A DNA stretch of 64,000 bases from Paracoccaceae bacterium. GTDB lineage: Bacteria; Pseudomonadota; Alphaproteobacteria; Rhodobacterales; Rhodobacteraceae. How positions within the stretch are numbered: position 1 is the stretch's first letter; the number at the start of each line of letters is the position of its first letter. Below are positions 8,660-17,204 of the stretch, piece after piece. The translations under genes were made by a program, and so were the position numbers. The notes under the pieces were generated by a model, which was not told where the DNA came from, searched no databases, and worked only from the letters and a program-made list of their open reading frames with translations. The stretch spans positions 21,284 to 85,283 of the forward strand of contig JAHEJA010000023.1 in assembly GCA_024639125.1 (NCBI GenBank), given 5' to 3'.

Positions 8660-9631
8660 TCAATCCTGCGCCGGCTGGATGCGTGTGGCGCGTTTTGTTC
8701 CCGTCGGGGTTTGAGCAAATCGGGTTTTGTAGGCACGTGTCAGCGCGGCCGGGCTGTCGTAGCCACAGCGCAAGGCGACTTCGTAGATGTTGAGGGCAGT
8801 TGTTTCAATTAATTGTCGGGCATGAGTGAGGCGAATGTGGCGATAGACTTGGCCCGGACTTGCGCCCATTGCGGATTGAAACCGGCGAGACAGTGTTTTG
8901 CGTGGACAGGCGATTTTATCTGCAATTTGATCGAGCGTTAGCGGATGTTCCATATTGGCTTGCATCAATGAAATGGCGCGTTGCACTGAGCTTGGACGAA
9001 TGGGATCATAGCGTCTTGGGGTTGGCGCATCAGGGTTATCCCGCAAAAACAGTGCATCTACATCGAGTGCCATCGCATTCCCCAAGTGCCGTCGGATAAT
9101 GTCACGGGTGAGGTCAAAAGCGGACATCGCGCCAGCACAGGTGATCCTGTTGCCATCCCATACCACACGATGGCGCACGCTGTCGCAGTCCAAAAAACGT
9201 TCTGCAAAATCTTGTAATACGTCCCAGTGGACTGTGGCGCGACAGCCTTGAAGAAGGCCCGCCGAGGCAAGCAACCATGGTGCGGTGTCTAGTCCAACCA
9301 GCATTTGACTGCGTTGCGCAGCTTTGCGTAATTGCGCGCGAATTTGGGCTGTGTCTTGGTCACGGTACCCATAGCTTGAGAGCACAAAAAGATAATCGTT
9401 TTCGGGAATTGCGTCGGCTGATCCATGGGGAATAATTGGAAGATGAGAGGAGCTTTGAACGGACGTTCCGTCGGTGGTGTAAAATCCCCATTCAAAAACG
9501 CTTGCTCCGGCAAAATCATTGACGGCGCGCATGGGTTCCAGACAATTCGCCAAGCATAGATTTGAAAACCGATCAAACAGGAGAAAGGCAATGCGATAGC
9601 GTTTTGTGATTGGGTTTGACCATTTTTGCAT
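8660..9631 (-). CDS. cdhR: GlxA-family AraC-type regulator, probable carnitine regulator
   Basis: This is a roughly 323-residue transcription factor with an N-terminal DJ-1/PfpI-like domain (RYRIAFLLFDRFSNLCLANCLEPMRAVNDFAG onward, read in parts) and a C-terminal AraC helix-turn-helix domain (LTLDQIADKIACPRKTLSRRF, then HARQLIETTALNIYEVALRCGY). It is transcribed divergently from a carnitine catabolic operon, which is the arrangement of CdhR, the carnitine-responsive activator known in Pseudomonas. I prefer the start at 9631 (MQKWSN), which puts the first beta-strand at the usual distance from the N-terminus. The frame stays open to an ATG at 9670. Neither start has a strong ribosome-binding site. 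Confidence 0.78.
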   Translation of the reverse strand: MQKWSNPITKRYRIAFLLFDRFSNLCLANCLEPMRAVNDFAGASVFEWGFYTTDGTSVQSSSHLPIIPHGSADAIPENDYLFVLSSYGYRDQDTAQIRAQLRKAAQRSQMLVGLDTAPWLLASAGLLQGCRATVHWDVLQDFAERFLDCDSVRHRVVWDGNRITCAGAMSAFDLTRDIIRRHLGNAMALDVDALFLRDNPDAPTPRRYDPIRPSSVQRAISLMQANMEHPLTLDQIADKIACPRKTLSRRFQSAMGASPGQVYRHIRLTHARQLIETTALNIYEVALRCGYDSPAALTRAYKTRFAQTPTGTKRATRIQPAQD

Positions 9632-9709
9632 AATTATTGACCATAGCTGCAAAATAAAGAGCCTGTCCATAGGGGAAGATCATCGCAACACTTAACAAGG
9701 AATGCTGAG

Positions 9710-10621
9710 ATGCCTTTGACTATGAACCGTGACGTTTTCATTACTTGCGCTGTGACTGGATCAGGGGGCACTCAGGATCGAAGCCCCCATGTACCGCGTA
9801 GCCCAAAACAGATAGCCGACAGCGCGATTGCCGCAGCAAAAGCCGGTGCCGCTGTGGTGCATTGTCATGTGCGTGACCCTGAAACAGGGGCGCCTAGCCG
9901 GAAGTTGGAATATTACAGAGAAGTGACCGATCGCATCCGGGACGCGGATGTGGATGTTGTTTTGAACCTTACGGCCGGAATGGGGGGAGATATCATTTTC
10001 GGTGGTACCGAAAACCCGTTACCCGTAGCCGCTGGAACCGACATGGTTGGCGCGGCAGAGCGCGTGGCCCATATTGCGGACTGTTTGCCCGAAATTTGCA
10101 CGCTTGACTGTGGGACAATGAATTTCGCCGAGGCGGATTATGTTATGACAAACACGCCTGGAATGTTGCAAGCTATGGGGCGAATGATGACCGAATTAGG
10201 GGTAAAGCCCGAAATCGAAGCCTTTGATACCGGGCATTTATGGTACGCAAAGCAACTGGTGGCCGATGGGGTGATTGCGCCGGATGCTTTGGTACAGCTC
10301 TGCATGGGCGTCCCTTGGGGTGCGCCGGATGATTTGAATACGTTTATGGCAATGGTTAATAATGTACCAGCAGAGTGGACCTTTAGCGCATTTGCATTGG
10401 GGCGTAATCAAATGGCCTATGTTGCGGCGTCCGTTTTGGCCGGTGGCAACGTGCGCGTTGGGTTAGAAGACAATCTTTGGTTGGAAAAGGGCGTTTTGGC
10501 CACCAATCAACAGCTTGTCGCGCGGGCCAAAACGATAATTGAAAATCTTGGCGCGCGTGTGATTGGTCCGCAAGAGGTGCGCGAAAAACTTGGTTTGAAT
10601 AAACAAGCGCCACGGTCATGA
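9710..10621 (+). CDS. BKACE-family beta-keto acid cleavage enzyme, probable 3-dehydrocarnitine:acetyl-CoA transferase
   Basis: This 303-residue DUF849 enzyme belongs to a zinc-dependent TIM-barrel family that condenses a beta-keto acid with acetyl-CoA and cleaves it into a CoA ester and acetoacetate. The zinc ligands are visible as HCHVRDPETG near residue 48 and an HLWY segment near 180. FNLTAGMGG-like and VRVGLEDNLWLEKG motifs (about residue 245) are also characteristic. Because it sits with a carnitine dehydrogenase/thioesterase gene, its substrate is most likely 3-dehydrocarnitine, giving betainyl-CoA plus acetoacetate. AAGGA precedes the start. Its end overlaps the SGNH hydrolase gene (ATGA). 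Confidence 0.85.
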   Translation: MPLTMNRDVFITCAVTGSGGTQDRSPHVPRSPKQIADSAIAAAKAGAAVVHCHVRDPETGAPSRKLEYYREVTDRIRDADVDVVLNLTAGMGGDIIFGGTENPLPVAAGTDMVGAAERVAHIADCLPEICTLDCGTMNFAEADYVMTNTPGMLQAMGRMMTELGVKPEIEAFDTGHLWYAKQLVADGVIAPDALVQLCMGVPWGAPDDLNTFMAMVNNVPAEWTFSAFALGRNQMAYVAASVLAGGNVRVGLEDNLWLEKGVLATNQQLVARAKTIIENLGARVIGPQEVREKLGLNKQAPRS

Positions 10622-11256
10622 GCACCGTTCTTGTTTATGGTGATAGCAATAGTTTTGGAACGCCGCCGATAGAAATTATGGGCGAAGATCGTCGGTTTGA
10701 TAAATCCCATCGTTGGCCTTTTGTTATGGCGGATGCATTGGGTGACAATGTTGACGTTATCAGCGAAGCCTTGCCAGGGCGAACCACCGTGCATGATGAC
10801 ATGATCGAAGGCGGTGCGCGCAATGGGTTGACTGTGCTGCCCGCGGTTTTGATGTCTCACAAGCCCTTGGATGCGGTTTTGCTAATGCTTGGGACAAATG
10901 ATTTGAAAACGCGCTTTTCCGTGACGGCATGGGAAATCGCGCGTTCGCTTGAGCGGTTGGTCGGGGATATTCGTAGCCTGCAACCCCAAGCTCGGATCTG
11001 TGTGATTGCGCCGGTTGATGTAAAAGAAGTCGGTACATTGGCGCCTGTTTTCCAAGGGGCCGAGCAGCGCCAAACCGATCTTGCAAGGCTTATCAAAGAG
11101 ATGTCCTTGCGGGCTAATGTGCATTTCGTGGATGCCAATGACTATGTAAGCGTGTCAGAAATTGATGGTGTCCATTGGGATGCTGATATGCATGTTGTGT
11201 TCGGTCGCGCGATGGCCCCACATGTGAACACTATATTAGGGGATCGTTTTGAATAG
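10618..11256 (+). CDS. SGNH/GDSL-family hydrolase in the carnitine cluster
   Basis: This 212-residue SGNH esterase has block I as VYGDSNSFG (nucleophile Ser near residue 10), block III as LMLGTNDLK near 98, and block V as DGVHWDADMH near 192 with the Asp-His pair. There is no signal peptide, so it is probably cytoplasmic. It overlaps the BKACE gene upstream by four bases and the lipoprotein gene downstream by eight, so it is surely in the operon. A role in hydrolysing acylcarnitine esters or a CoA-derived ester is an inference from context. Similar genes occur in carnitine operons of related bacteria, but a substrate is not established here. Confidence 0.8.
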   Translation: MSTVLVYGDSNSFGTPPIEIMGEDRRFDKSHRWPFVMADALGDNVDVISEALPGRTTVHDDMIEGGARNGLTVLPAVLMSHKPLDAVLLMLGTNDLKTRFSVTAWEIARSLERLVGDIRSLQPQARICVIAPVDVKEVGTLAPVFQGAEQRQTDLARLIKEMSLRANVHFVDANDYVSVSEIDGVHWDADMHVVFGRAMAPHVNTILGDRFE

Positions 11257-11587
11257 ATTATTGGTCATTTGCATGGTCGTATTGGTGGGGTGTCAAAGTG
11301 AAACCGCATCTGAGACAGAGACGACAAAGCAACAGCAGTCTTTCATCGAAGCGTCAGAAACCTTGTCACAAGAGTGCAAGGCCAAAGGTGGGACAACGAC
11401 GATTGGCGGGCATGGTCAAATGATTTGTTTATCCCAAGCAAAAGATGCGGGGAAATCTTGTAACAGTTCGCGTGATTGCGAAGGAATATGTTTGGCGGAT
11501 GGCAAAGTCTGTTCGCCTGAGGCGCCTTTTTATGGCTGCCATGATGTTTATGAAAACGGCACAGTCGTAACTCTTTGTGTGGATTAG
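11249..11587 (+). CDS. small cysteine-containing lipoprotein
   Basis: This is a 112-residue putative lipoprotein. It has a short hydrophobic signal (LLVICMVVLVGC) ending in a lipobox with Cys15, then a Thr/Glu/Ser-rich linker and a C-terminal half with eight cysteines (for example SCNSSRDCEGIC), probably disulfide-bonded in the periplasm. The start is a TTG preceded by AGGGG. The gene overlaps the SGNH hydrolase by eight bases and ends three bases before the carnitine dehydrogenase fusion, so it is cotranscribed. Function is unknown. It looks like the kind of small lipoprotein carried along in the operon, and I see no link to transport. Confidence 0.7.
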   Translation: MNRLLVICMVVLVGCQSETASETETTKQQQSFIEASETLSQECKAKGGTTTIGGHGQMICLSQAKDAGKSCNSSRDCEGICLADGKVCSPEAPFYGCHDVYENGTVVTLCVD

Positions 11588-11590
11588 AAA

Positions 11591-12982
11591 ATGACAAAAA
11601 CAGCAGCAATTATTGGTGGCGGCGTGATCGGTGGCGGTTGGCTTGCGCGATTTTTATTGAACGGGTGGGACGTCAATGTTTTTGACCCAGACCCCGAAGC
11701 AGAACGAAAAATTGCCGAGGTCCTAGGGAATGCGCGCCATGCTTTGCCGATGCTCTATGATCATGCATTGCCCAAAGAGGGGAAATTAACCTTCTGTGCA
11801 ACGATGCAAGCGGCGGTTCAGAATGCGGACTGGATACAAGAAAGCGTGCCTGAACGGTTAGACATCAAGCACAAAGTCTTAAGCGAAATTCAACACTATT
11901 GCCCAAAGGATGCAATCCTTGGTTCATCAACGTCGGGATTTAAGCCTTCGGAATTACAGGAAAAATCCGATTTTCCGGATCAAATTATGGTGTGCCATCC
12001 TTTTAATCCTGTTTATCTTCTTCCTCTCATCGAGGTGGTTCCAAGCGTACAGACAAGCGCAAGTCATATTGCCCGTGCAAAAGATGTGCTTTCATCTGTT
12101 GGGCTGTATGGGCTGCATGTGCGCAAAGAAATTGATGCGCATATTGCGGATCGGTTCCTTGAAGCCGTGTGGCGCGAAGGCCTTTGGTTGATCAAAGACG
12201 GGATCGCCACGACCGAAGAAATTGACAACGCAATTCGCTATGGTTTTGGACTGCGATGGGCGCAAATGGGGTTGTTTGAAACCTATCGGGTTGCAGGTGG
12301 CGAAGCCGGAATGGCCCATTTTATTGCGCAATTCGGCCCCTGTTTGGAATGGCCTTGGACCAAGTTGATGGACGTGCCAGAATTGACGGATGAATTGGTG
12401 CAGACCATTGCTGATCAATCTGATGCACAATCTGGTCACAAGACAATTCGCGAATTGGAACGGCTGCGGGACAACAACTTGGTGTCCATTATGCGGGCTC
12501 TGAAACAACAGGATAACGCAGCGGGTTCTTTGATTAATGAACATGAAAAAACTTTGGTAAGTATCCAAAAACCGGTTGGAAAAATCCAAACAGTTACTCG
12601 CAAAATCCCTGTGGATTGGACCGATTATAATGGCCACATGAACGAAGGCCGCTATGGTCAAGTGTTCAGTGATGCCGCGGACGGTTTCATGTTGGCGATA
12701 GGGGCTGATGCGGACTACATCGCGTCTGGGAATAGTTTTTTTACTGTTGAAACAACGATTAAATACCTTGTCGAAACCCATGCAGGCGAAGATATCGTTG
12801 TTGATACGACCGTCAATCTGGCCGAGGGTAAAAAGTTGAAACTTTCGCATGAAATGCGTCGCGTGGATGGCACAGTTTTGGCCACATGTGCGCAATTCCT
12901 TCTGCATGTTGATCTAGATACGCGCAAGTCGTCTGATCCCGTCGGCGCAGTTGCAACAGCGATTGCTGCACTCAAACCATAG
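11591..12982 (+). CDS. L-carnitine dehydrogenase fused to betainyl-CoA thioesterase
   Basis: This is a 463-residue two-domain enzyme. Residues 1 to about 320 are a 3-hydroxyacyl-CoA-dehydrogenase-type NAD enzyme: the Rossmann motif is IGGGVIGGGWLARF, then QESVPERLDIK near 85, SSTSGFKPSEL near 118 and CHPFNPVYLLPLIEVVP near 138 with the catalytic His. Residues about 340-463 are a hot-dog thioesterase with the motif DWTDYNGHMNEGRY. Such fusions oxidise L-carnitine to 3-dehydrocarnitine and hydrolyse betainyl-CoA to glycine betaine, which brackets the reaction of the BKACE enzyme encoded two genes upstream. Operon position and domain order match known roseobacter carnitine loci. Confidence 0.9.
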   Translation: MTKTAAIIGGGVIGGGWLARFLLNGWDVNVFDPDPEAERKIAEVLGNARHALPMLYDHALPKEGKLTFCATMQAAVQNADWIQESVPERLDIKHKVLSEIQHYCPKDAILGSSTSGFKPSELQEKSDFPDQIMVCHPFNPVYLLPLIEVVPSVQTSASHIARAKDVLSSVGLYGLHVRKEIDAHIADRFLEAVWREGLWLIKDGIATTEEIDNAIRYGFGLRWAQMGLFETYRVAGGEAGMAHFIAQFGPCLEWPWTKLMDVPELTDELVQTIADQSDAQSGHKTIRELERLRDNNLVSIMRALKQQDNAAGSLINEHEKTLVSIQKPVGKIQTVTRKIPVDWTDYNGHMNEGRYGQVFSDAADGFMLAIGADADYIASGNSFFTVETTIKYLVETHAGEDIVVDTTVNLAEGKKLKLSHEMRRVDGTVLATCAQFLLHVDLDTRKSSDPVGAVATAIAALKP

Positions 12983-12992
12983 GGGAAGCAAG

Positions 12993-14153
12993 ATGAATTT
13001 TGGATTGACCGAAGAACAAGACATGATCGTCAGCACTGTTCGTGACTTTGTTGAAAATGAAATATATCCGCATGAAAACTTGGTCGAACAAACCGGCCAA
13101 GTCCCAAATGAGATCGCCCAAGACATCAAACAAAAATGTATCGATCTTGGGTTTTATGCGTGTAACTTCCCAGAAGAAGTCGGTGGTGCTGGCTTGAACC
13201 ACCTGGATTTTACGTTGGTCGAACGCGAACTTGGTCGTGGATCGATGGCGCTAAACCACTTTTTCGGCCGCCCTCAAAACATTTTAATGGCCTGCGAGGG
13301 GGAGCAAATAGAACGCTATCTGTTACCTGCGGTCCGTGGTGAACGTATGGATGCCTTGGCTATGACCGAACCTGATGCAGGCTCCGATGTACGTGGGATG
13401 AAATGCACTGCTGTGCGCGCTGGTGGCGACTGGTTGGTTAATGGGACCAAGCACTTTATTTCTGGTGCAGAACATGCTGATTTTGTTATTGTATTCATCG
13501 CCACGGGCGAAGATCAAACGCCCAAGGGACCTAAAAAACGGATAACCGCCTTTTTGGTTGATCGTGGAACGCCCGGTTTCACAATTCGGGATGGCTATAA
13601 ATCTGTGTCTCACCGTGGATATAAAAACATGGTGCTTGAATTTGATGATTGTCGATTGCCAGATGCGCAGGTGTTGGGTGAGGTGGATGGCGGGTTTAAT
13701 GTCATGAATACATGGCTTTACGCGACCCGCTTAACCGTTGCAACAATGTCTGTTGGCCGCGCAAGACGTTGCTTTGACTATGCGCTTTCGTATTCGGCTG
13801 AACGAAAGCAATTCGGACAACAAATCGGTAAATTCCAAGGTGTAAGCTTTCAAATTGCTGACATGATTACGGAAATTGATGCTGCTGATTGGCTGACCTT
13901 ATCAGCAGCTTGGCGACTGGATCAAAGCCTTCCTGCGAACCGTGAAATTGCCAGCGCAAAGCTATATGCAACCGAAATGCTTGCCCGCGTTACAGATACC
14001 ACGTTACAAATCCATGGTGGTATGGGGTTGATGGACGACTATCCAATCGAACGTTTCTGGCGCGATGCACGGGTCGAGCGAATTTGGGATGGAACTTCGG
14101 AAATTCAGCGCCACATCATTAGCCGAGATTTATTGCGCCCGCTGGGCGCATAG
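12993..14153 (+). CDS. acyl-CoA dehydrogenase, possibly gamma-butyrobetainyl-CoA-type
   Basis: This is a 386-residue FAD acyl-CoA dehydrogenase. MNFGLTEEQDMIVSTVRDF opens the helical N-domain, AMTEPDAGSDVRGMKC near residue 128 is the FAD/substrate signature, and RKQFGQQIGKFQGVSFQIADM near 275 and QIHGGMGLMDDYPIERFWRDARVERIWDGTSEIQR (in parts) near the end are typical. The residue aligned with the catalytic Glu of medium-chain enzymes (YEGT) is Asp here (WDGT), as in some subfamilies. The start at 12993 has GGGG nearby and leaves a 10-bp gap from the fusion gene. With a CoA synthetase and an enoyl-CoA hydratase downstream, desaturation of gamma-butyrobetainyl-CoA to crotonobetainyl-CoA is the likely role (inference). 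Confidence 0.85.
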   Translation: MNFGLTEEQDMIVSTVRDFVENEIYPHENLVEQTGQVPNEIAQDIKQKCIDLGFYACNFPEEVGGAGLNHLDFTLVERELGRGSMALNHFFGRPQNILMACEGEQIERYLLPAVRGERMDALAMTEPDAGSDVRGMKCTAVRAGGDWLVNGTKHFISGAEHADFVIVFIATGEDQTPKGPKKRITAFLVDRGTPGFTIRDGYKSVSHRGYKNMVLEFDDCRLPDAQVLGEVDGGFNVMNTWLYATRLTVATMSVGRARRCFDYALSYSAERKQFGQQIGKFQGVSFQIADMITEIDAADWLTLSAAWRLDQSLPANREIASAKLYATEMLARVTDTTLQIHGGMGLMDDYPIERFWRDARVERIWDGTSEIQRHIISRDLLRPLGA

Positions 14154-14169
14154 TTTCGCGCTTTGCGCG

Positions 14170-14342
14170 AGGATATTTATGAAAAGAAGAAAAGCAGCAC
14201 AATTTTTGATCACCCCTTACCAATTTATAGTTGGTAAGGGGCTACTTCTCCTTTTACGGTCATCGGCGTCCCCGCCTGTACCGCATGTCAATGTTGGTCA
14301 GAAAACTATTAATAAACTCTTTCTTCTTTTTAAAAATATCCT
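14170..14342. repeat. composite palindromic intergenic element, copy 2
   Basis: It has the same architecture as 3957-4148. The outer inverted arms are AGGATATTTATG then AAAAGAAGAAA (14170-14192) and the near reverse complement TTTCTTCTTTTT...AATATCCT (14320-14342). Inside are a perfect 11-bp hairpin, CCCCTTACCAA / TTGGTAAGGGG with a 7-base loop (14213-14241), and the identical 28-bp core at 14256-14283. Stem sequences differ entirely from copy 1 while the pairing is kept. It fills most of the 233-bp gap between the acyl-CoA dehydrogenase and the CoA-synthetase gene. The right arm is followed by CGCCGAAGG, the inverted CCTTCGGCG stem-loop. Confidence 0.75.
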
Positions 14343-14386
14343 CGCCGAAGGCAATCCTTGGCTTCAATGGGTGAAACGGTGTCGTA

Positions 14387-16426
14387 ATGCGTAACATGTC
14401 AAAGTTGTTTAACCCGACTTCTATTGCCGTCATTGGCGGGGGCGCTTGGGGTCGCAATATTATCGATCAATGTATTAAGATTGGTTTTAAGGGCGAGATT
14501 TGGCCAATTCATCCACGCGAGGAAAACCTGTCCGGGTTTTCTGTGTATCGCTCTGTTTCCAACTTGCCTGCTGCTCCTGATGCATGTTTTGTTGGGATTA
14601 ACCGATATGCGACTATACCTGTAGTCGCCGAGTTGTCGGCGATTGGTGCAGGTGGCGCAGTATGTTTTGCCTCTGGATATTTGGAAGCGCAAAGCGAAAT
14701 TCAGGATGGGGCTGACTTGCAGGCGCAATTGGTTGCAGCTGCAGGAAATATGCCTATCCTTGGACCAAATTGTTATGGGTTTATCAATTATCTAGATCAG
14801 GTGTGTTTGTGGCCGGATCAACATGGGGGGCATCCATGTGACAGCGGTGTTGCCATTATTACGCAAAGCTCAAACATCGCGATTAATTTGACCATGCAAA
14901 GACGCGGGTTGCCAATTGCGATGGTTATGACAGCAGGAAACCAAGCGCAGACGTCGCAAGCAGAGATTGGGATGTCTGTGTTGTCCGATCCGCGCGTGAC
15001 GGCCTTGGGTTTACACATCGAAGGAATTCGCTCGGTTCGTGAGTTTGAAGAGTTGGCAAATCATGCGCGCAGGCTTGGAAAAGGAATTGTCGCGTTGAAA
15101 GTCGGGGCTTCGGAACAGGCTCAAGCCGCCACGATTTCGCATACAGCATCGTTGGCGGGAAGCGATGCTGGTGCGCGCGCTTTGTTGCGTCGGCTTGGCA
15201 TTGCGCAAGTTGAAAGTCTAGCGACCCTGATTGAAGCTTTGAAAATATTGCACGTTACGGGACCTTTGGGGGGCGCATCGGTGGCTTCGATGTCTTGTTC
15301 GGGGGGAGAAGCAAGCTTGATGGCGGATGCTGGGGCACGTCATGGTGTTCATTTTCCAAATCTGGAAACCTCGCAAAAAGCTGATTTGAAAATGGCATTA
15401 GGTCCTAATGTCGCTTTGGCTAATCCTTTGGATTATCACACATATGTCTGGGGTGACGGTGTGACAATGGGGCGTGCGTTTACTGCGATGATGCAGGGGA
15501 ATTTTGACATTGGCACCTTGGTTGTGGATTTCCCGCGCAAGGATCATTGTGATCCATCCGCATGGGATTGTGTGATTGAGGCTGCGCGATATGTAAAAGG
15601 TCATACAGATATTCCCTTTGCGTGTTTGGCAAGTTTGCCAGAAAACTTGGAGGAAGACCGCGCGGGCGATTTGATGGCTGCCGGTATTATTCCGCTGTGT
15701 GGTCTAGAAGAATCCTTGGCTGCGATTGCAGCCTGTGGCGCGATAGGCCGGGGTCAGGATTGTCCCGTGCTATTAGAGCCGCACCCAGTGGCCGAGTCCA
15801 AAACATTGAATGAGGCAGAGGCCAAGGATGTTTTGATGCCTTATGGCGTTGTGGTGCCCAAGCGCGTGTTCTGTGACGATATTCAGGCCGTTGGGCGCGC
15901 TTATGACCACATAGGTGGCAGCGTTGTGCTAAAGGGTATGGGGTTTGCGCATAAATCCGATGCTGGTGCGGTTGTTCTGGGCCTTGCGTCCAAGGATCAG
16001 GTTTTGACCGCAGCAAATGCCATGGGGTGCACGCAGTTCTTAGTCGAGGAAATGGTGCAGGGCAGTGTGTGTGAGTTGTTGCTAGGCGTCGCTCATGATC
16101 CTGTTCATGGGTTTGTGATGACGCTTGCTGCCGGTGGCGTTCTGACCGAAATCCTGCAGGATGCGGTATCGATGATTTTGCCTGTTCAAGAAAGCGACGT
16201 TCGATCTGCGTTGGCGCAGTTAAAGGTATGGCCCATTTTAAAAGGTTACCGTGGCAAACCTGCGGCTGATATGGAGGCAATTGTGTCAGCGGCATTGGCT
16301 GTACAGGGTTATGTCATTGACCACCAAGCCACATTAGAAGAAGTTGAAATCAACCCACTTTTGGCCCTTCCCGAAGGGGCAATTGCAGTGGATGCTTTGA
16401 TCCGAAAAGGAGACGAAAATGTCTGA
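14387..16426 (+). CDS. ADP-forming acyl-CoA synthetase (acetate-CoA ligase family)
   Basis: This 679-residue NDP-forming acyl-CoA synthetase has an N-terminal CoA-binding Rossmann domain (SIAVIGGGAWGRNIIDQ), a succinyl-CoA-ligase-like middle part with the phosphohistidine region SHTASLAGSDAG near residue 250, and a C-terminal ATP-grasp domain (VVLKGMGFAHKSDAGAVVLG near 510, LAAGGVLTEILQD near 580, VEINPLLALPEG near 662). It activates an acid with CoA at the cost of ATP to ADP and phosphate. By position it would activate gamma-butyrobetaine, crotonobetaine or carnitine, replacing the AMP-forming CaiC-type ligase. An alternative start lies at 14396. It overlaps the next gene by eight bases. Confidence 0.83.
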   Translation: MRNMSKLFNPTSIAVIGGGAWGRNIIDQCIKIGFKGEIWPIHPREENLSGFSVYRSVSNLPAAPDACFVGINRYATIPVVAELSAIGAGGAVCFASGYLEAQSEIQDGADLQAQLVAAAGNMPILGPNCYGFINYLDQVCLWPDQHGGHPCDSGVAIITQSSNIAINLTMQRRGLPIAMVMTAGNQAQTSQAEIGMSVLSDPRVTALGLHIEGIRSVREFEELANHARRLGKGIVALKVGASEQAQAATISHTASLAGSDAGARALLRRLGIAQVESLATLIEALKILHVTGPLGGASVASMSCSGGEASLMADAGARHGVHFPNLETSQKADLKMALGPNVALANPLDYHTYVWGDGVTMGRAFTAMMQGNFDIGTLVVDFPRKDHCDPSAWDCVIEAARYVKGHTDIPFACLASLPENLEEDRAGDLMAAGIIPLCGLEESLAAIAACGAIGRGQDCPVLLEPHPVAESKTLNEAEAKDVLMPYGVVVPKRVFCDDIQAVGRAYDHIGGSVVLKGMGFAHKSDAGAVVLGLASKDQVLTAANAMGCTQFLVEEMVQGSVCELLLGVAHDPVHGFVMTLAAGGVLTEILQDAVSMILPVQESDVRSALAQLKVWPILKGYRGKPAADMEAIVSAALAVQGYVIDHQATLEEVEINPLLALPEGAIAVDALIRKGDENV

Positions 16427-17204
16427 TAACCCAATTAAAACCACCCGTCGTGGTCATGTGCTTGAAGTTACCTTGGATCGGCCCAAAGCCAATGCAATTG
16501 ATTTGGAAACCAGTCGCCTTATGGGGCAAGTGTTTAAATCATTTCGTGATGATCCAGAGTTGCGGGTCGCCATCCTGACGGGGGCTGGTGAGAAATTTTT
16601 CTGCCCTGGTTGGGATCTAAAAGCTGCGGCAGATGGAGATGCCGTTGATGGCGATTACGGTGTCGGCGGGTTTGGGGGCTTGCAAGAATTACGTGGTTTA
16701 AATAAACCCGTTATTGCGGCTGTCAACGGGATTTGTTGTGGAGGTGGATTGGAACTTGCGCTGTCTGCGGATATGATTTTGGCCGCTGAGCATGCGACAT
16801 TTGCGTTGCCGGAAATTCGCTCTGGCACCGTCGCGGATGCGGCAAGCGTTAAATTACCCAAGCGCATTCCATATCACATAGCTATGGATATGTTATTAAC
16901 GGGTCGTTGGCTCGATGCAGATGAAGCCGCGCGTTGGGGATTGATCAATTATATCTATCCCGCCCAAGATTTGATGTCAGAAGCGCGCAAGTTGGCAGAT
17001 CTTTTGGCTTCTGGCCCACCCTTGGTTTACGCCGCGATAAAAGAAGTCGTGCGTGAAGCCGAAGATATGAAATTCCAAGATGCGATGAACAAAATCACCA
17101 AGAGCCAATTTGAAACGGTCGAACGGCTTTACACGTCGGAAGATCAGTTAGAAGGCGCACGTGCTTTTGCTGAAAAACGCGATCCAGTGTGGAAAGGCCG
17201 CTAG
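16419..17204 (+). CDS. caiD: enoyl-CoA hydratase/isomerase family, carnitinyl-CoA dehydratase-like
   Basis: This is a 261-residue crotonase-fold enzyme. The oxyanion-hole segments are visible as GAGEKFFCPGWDLKAAADGD near residue 55 and NGICCGGGLELALSADM near 105. LPEIRSGTVADAASVKLPKRIP near 130 occupies the catalytic loop and resembles CaiD-type proteins. The C-terminal AFAEKRDPVWKGR is a classic crotonase end. The family interconverts crotonobetainyl-CoA and carnitinyl-CoA in carnitine loci, which fits here as the last gene. AAGGAGACGAAA sits just before the ATG. It overlaps the CoA-synthetase stop, and a repeat with a CCTTCGGC stem-loop follows directly. Confidence 0.78.
   Translation: MSDNPIKTTRRGHVLEVTLDRPKANAIDLETSRLMGQVFKSFRDDPELRVAILTGAGEKFFCPGWDLKAAADGDAVDGDYGVGGFGGLQELRGLNKPVIAAVNGICCGGGLELALSADMILAAEHATFALPEIRSGTVADAASVKLPKRIPYHIAMDMLLTGRWLDADEAARWGLINYIYPAQDLMSEARKLADLLASGPPLVYAAIKEVVREAEDMKFQDAMNKITKSQFETVERLYTSEDQLEGARAFAEKRDPVWKGR

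Noticed and set aside
11092..12907. Long minus-strand frames opposite the carnitine dehydrogenase fusion
   Set aside because: They lie opposite a well-supported two-domain enzyme and show no family features.
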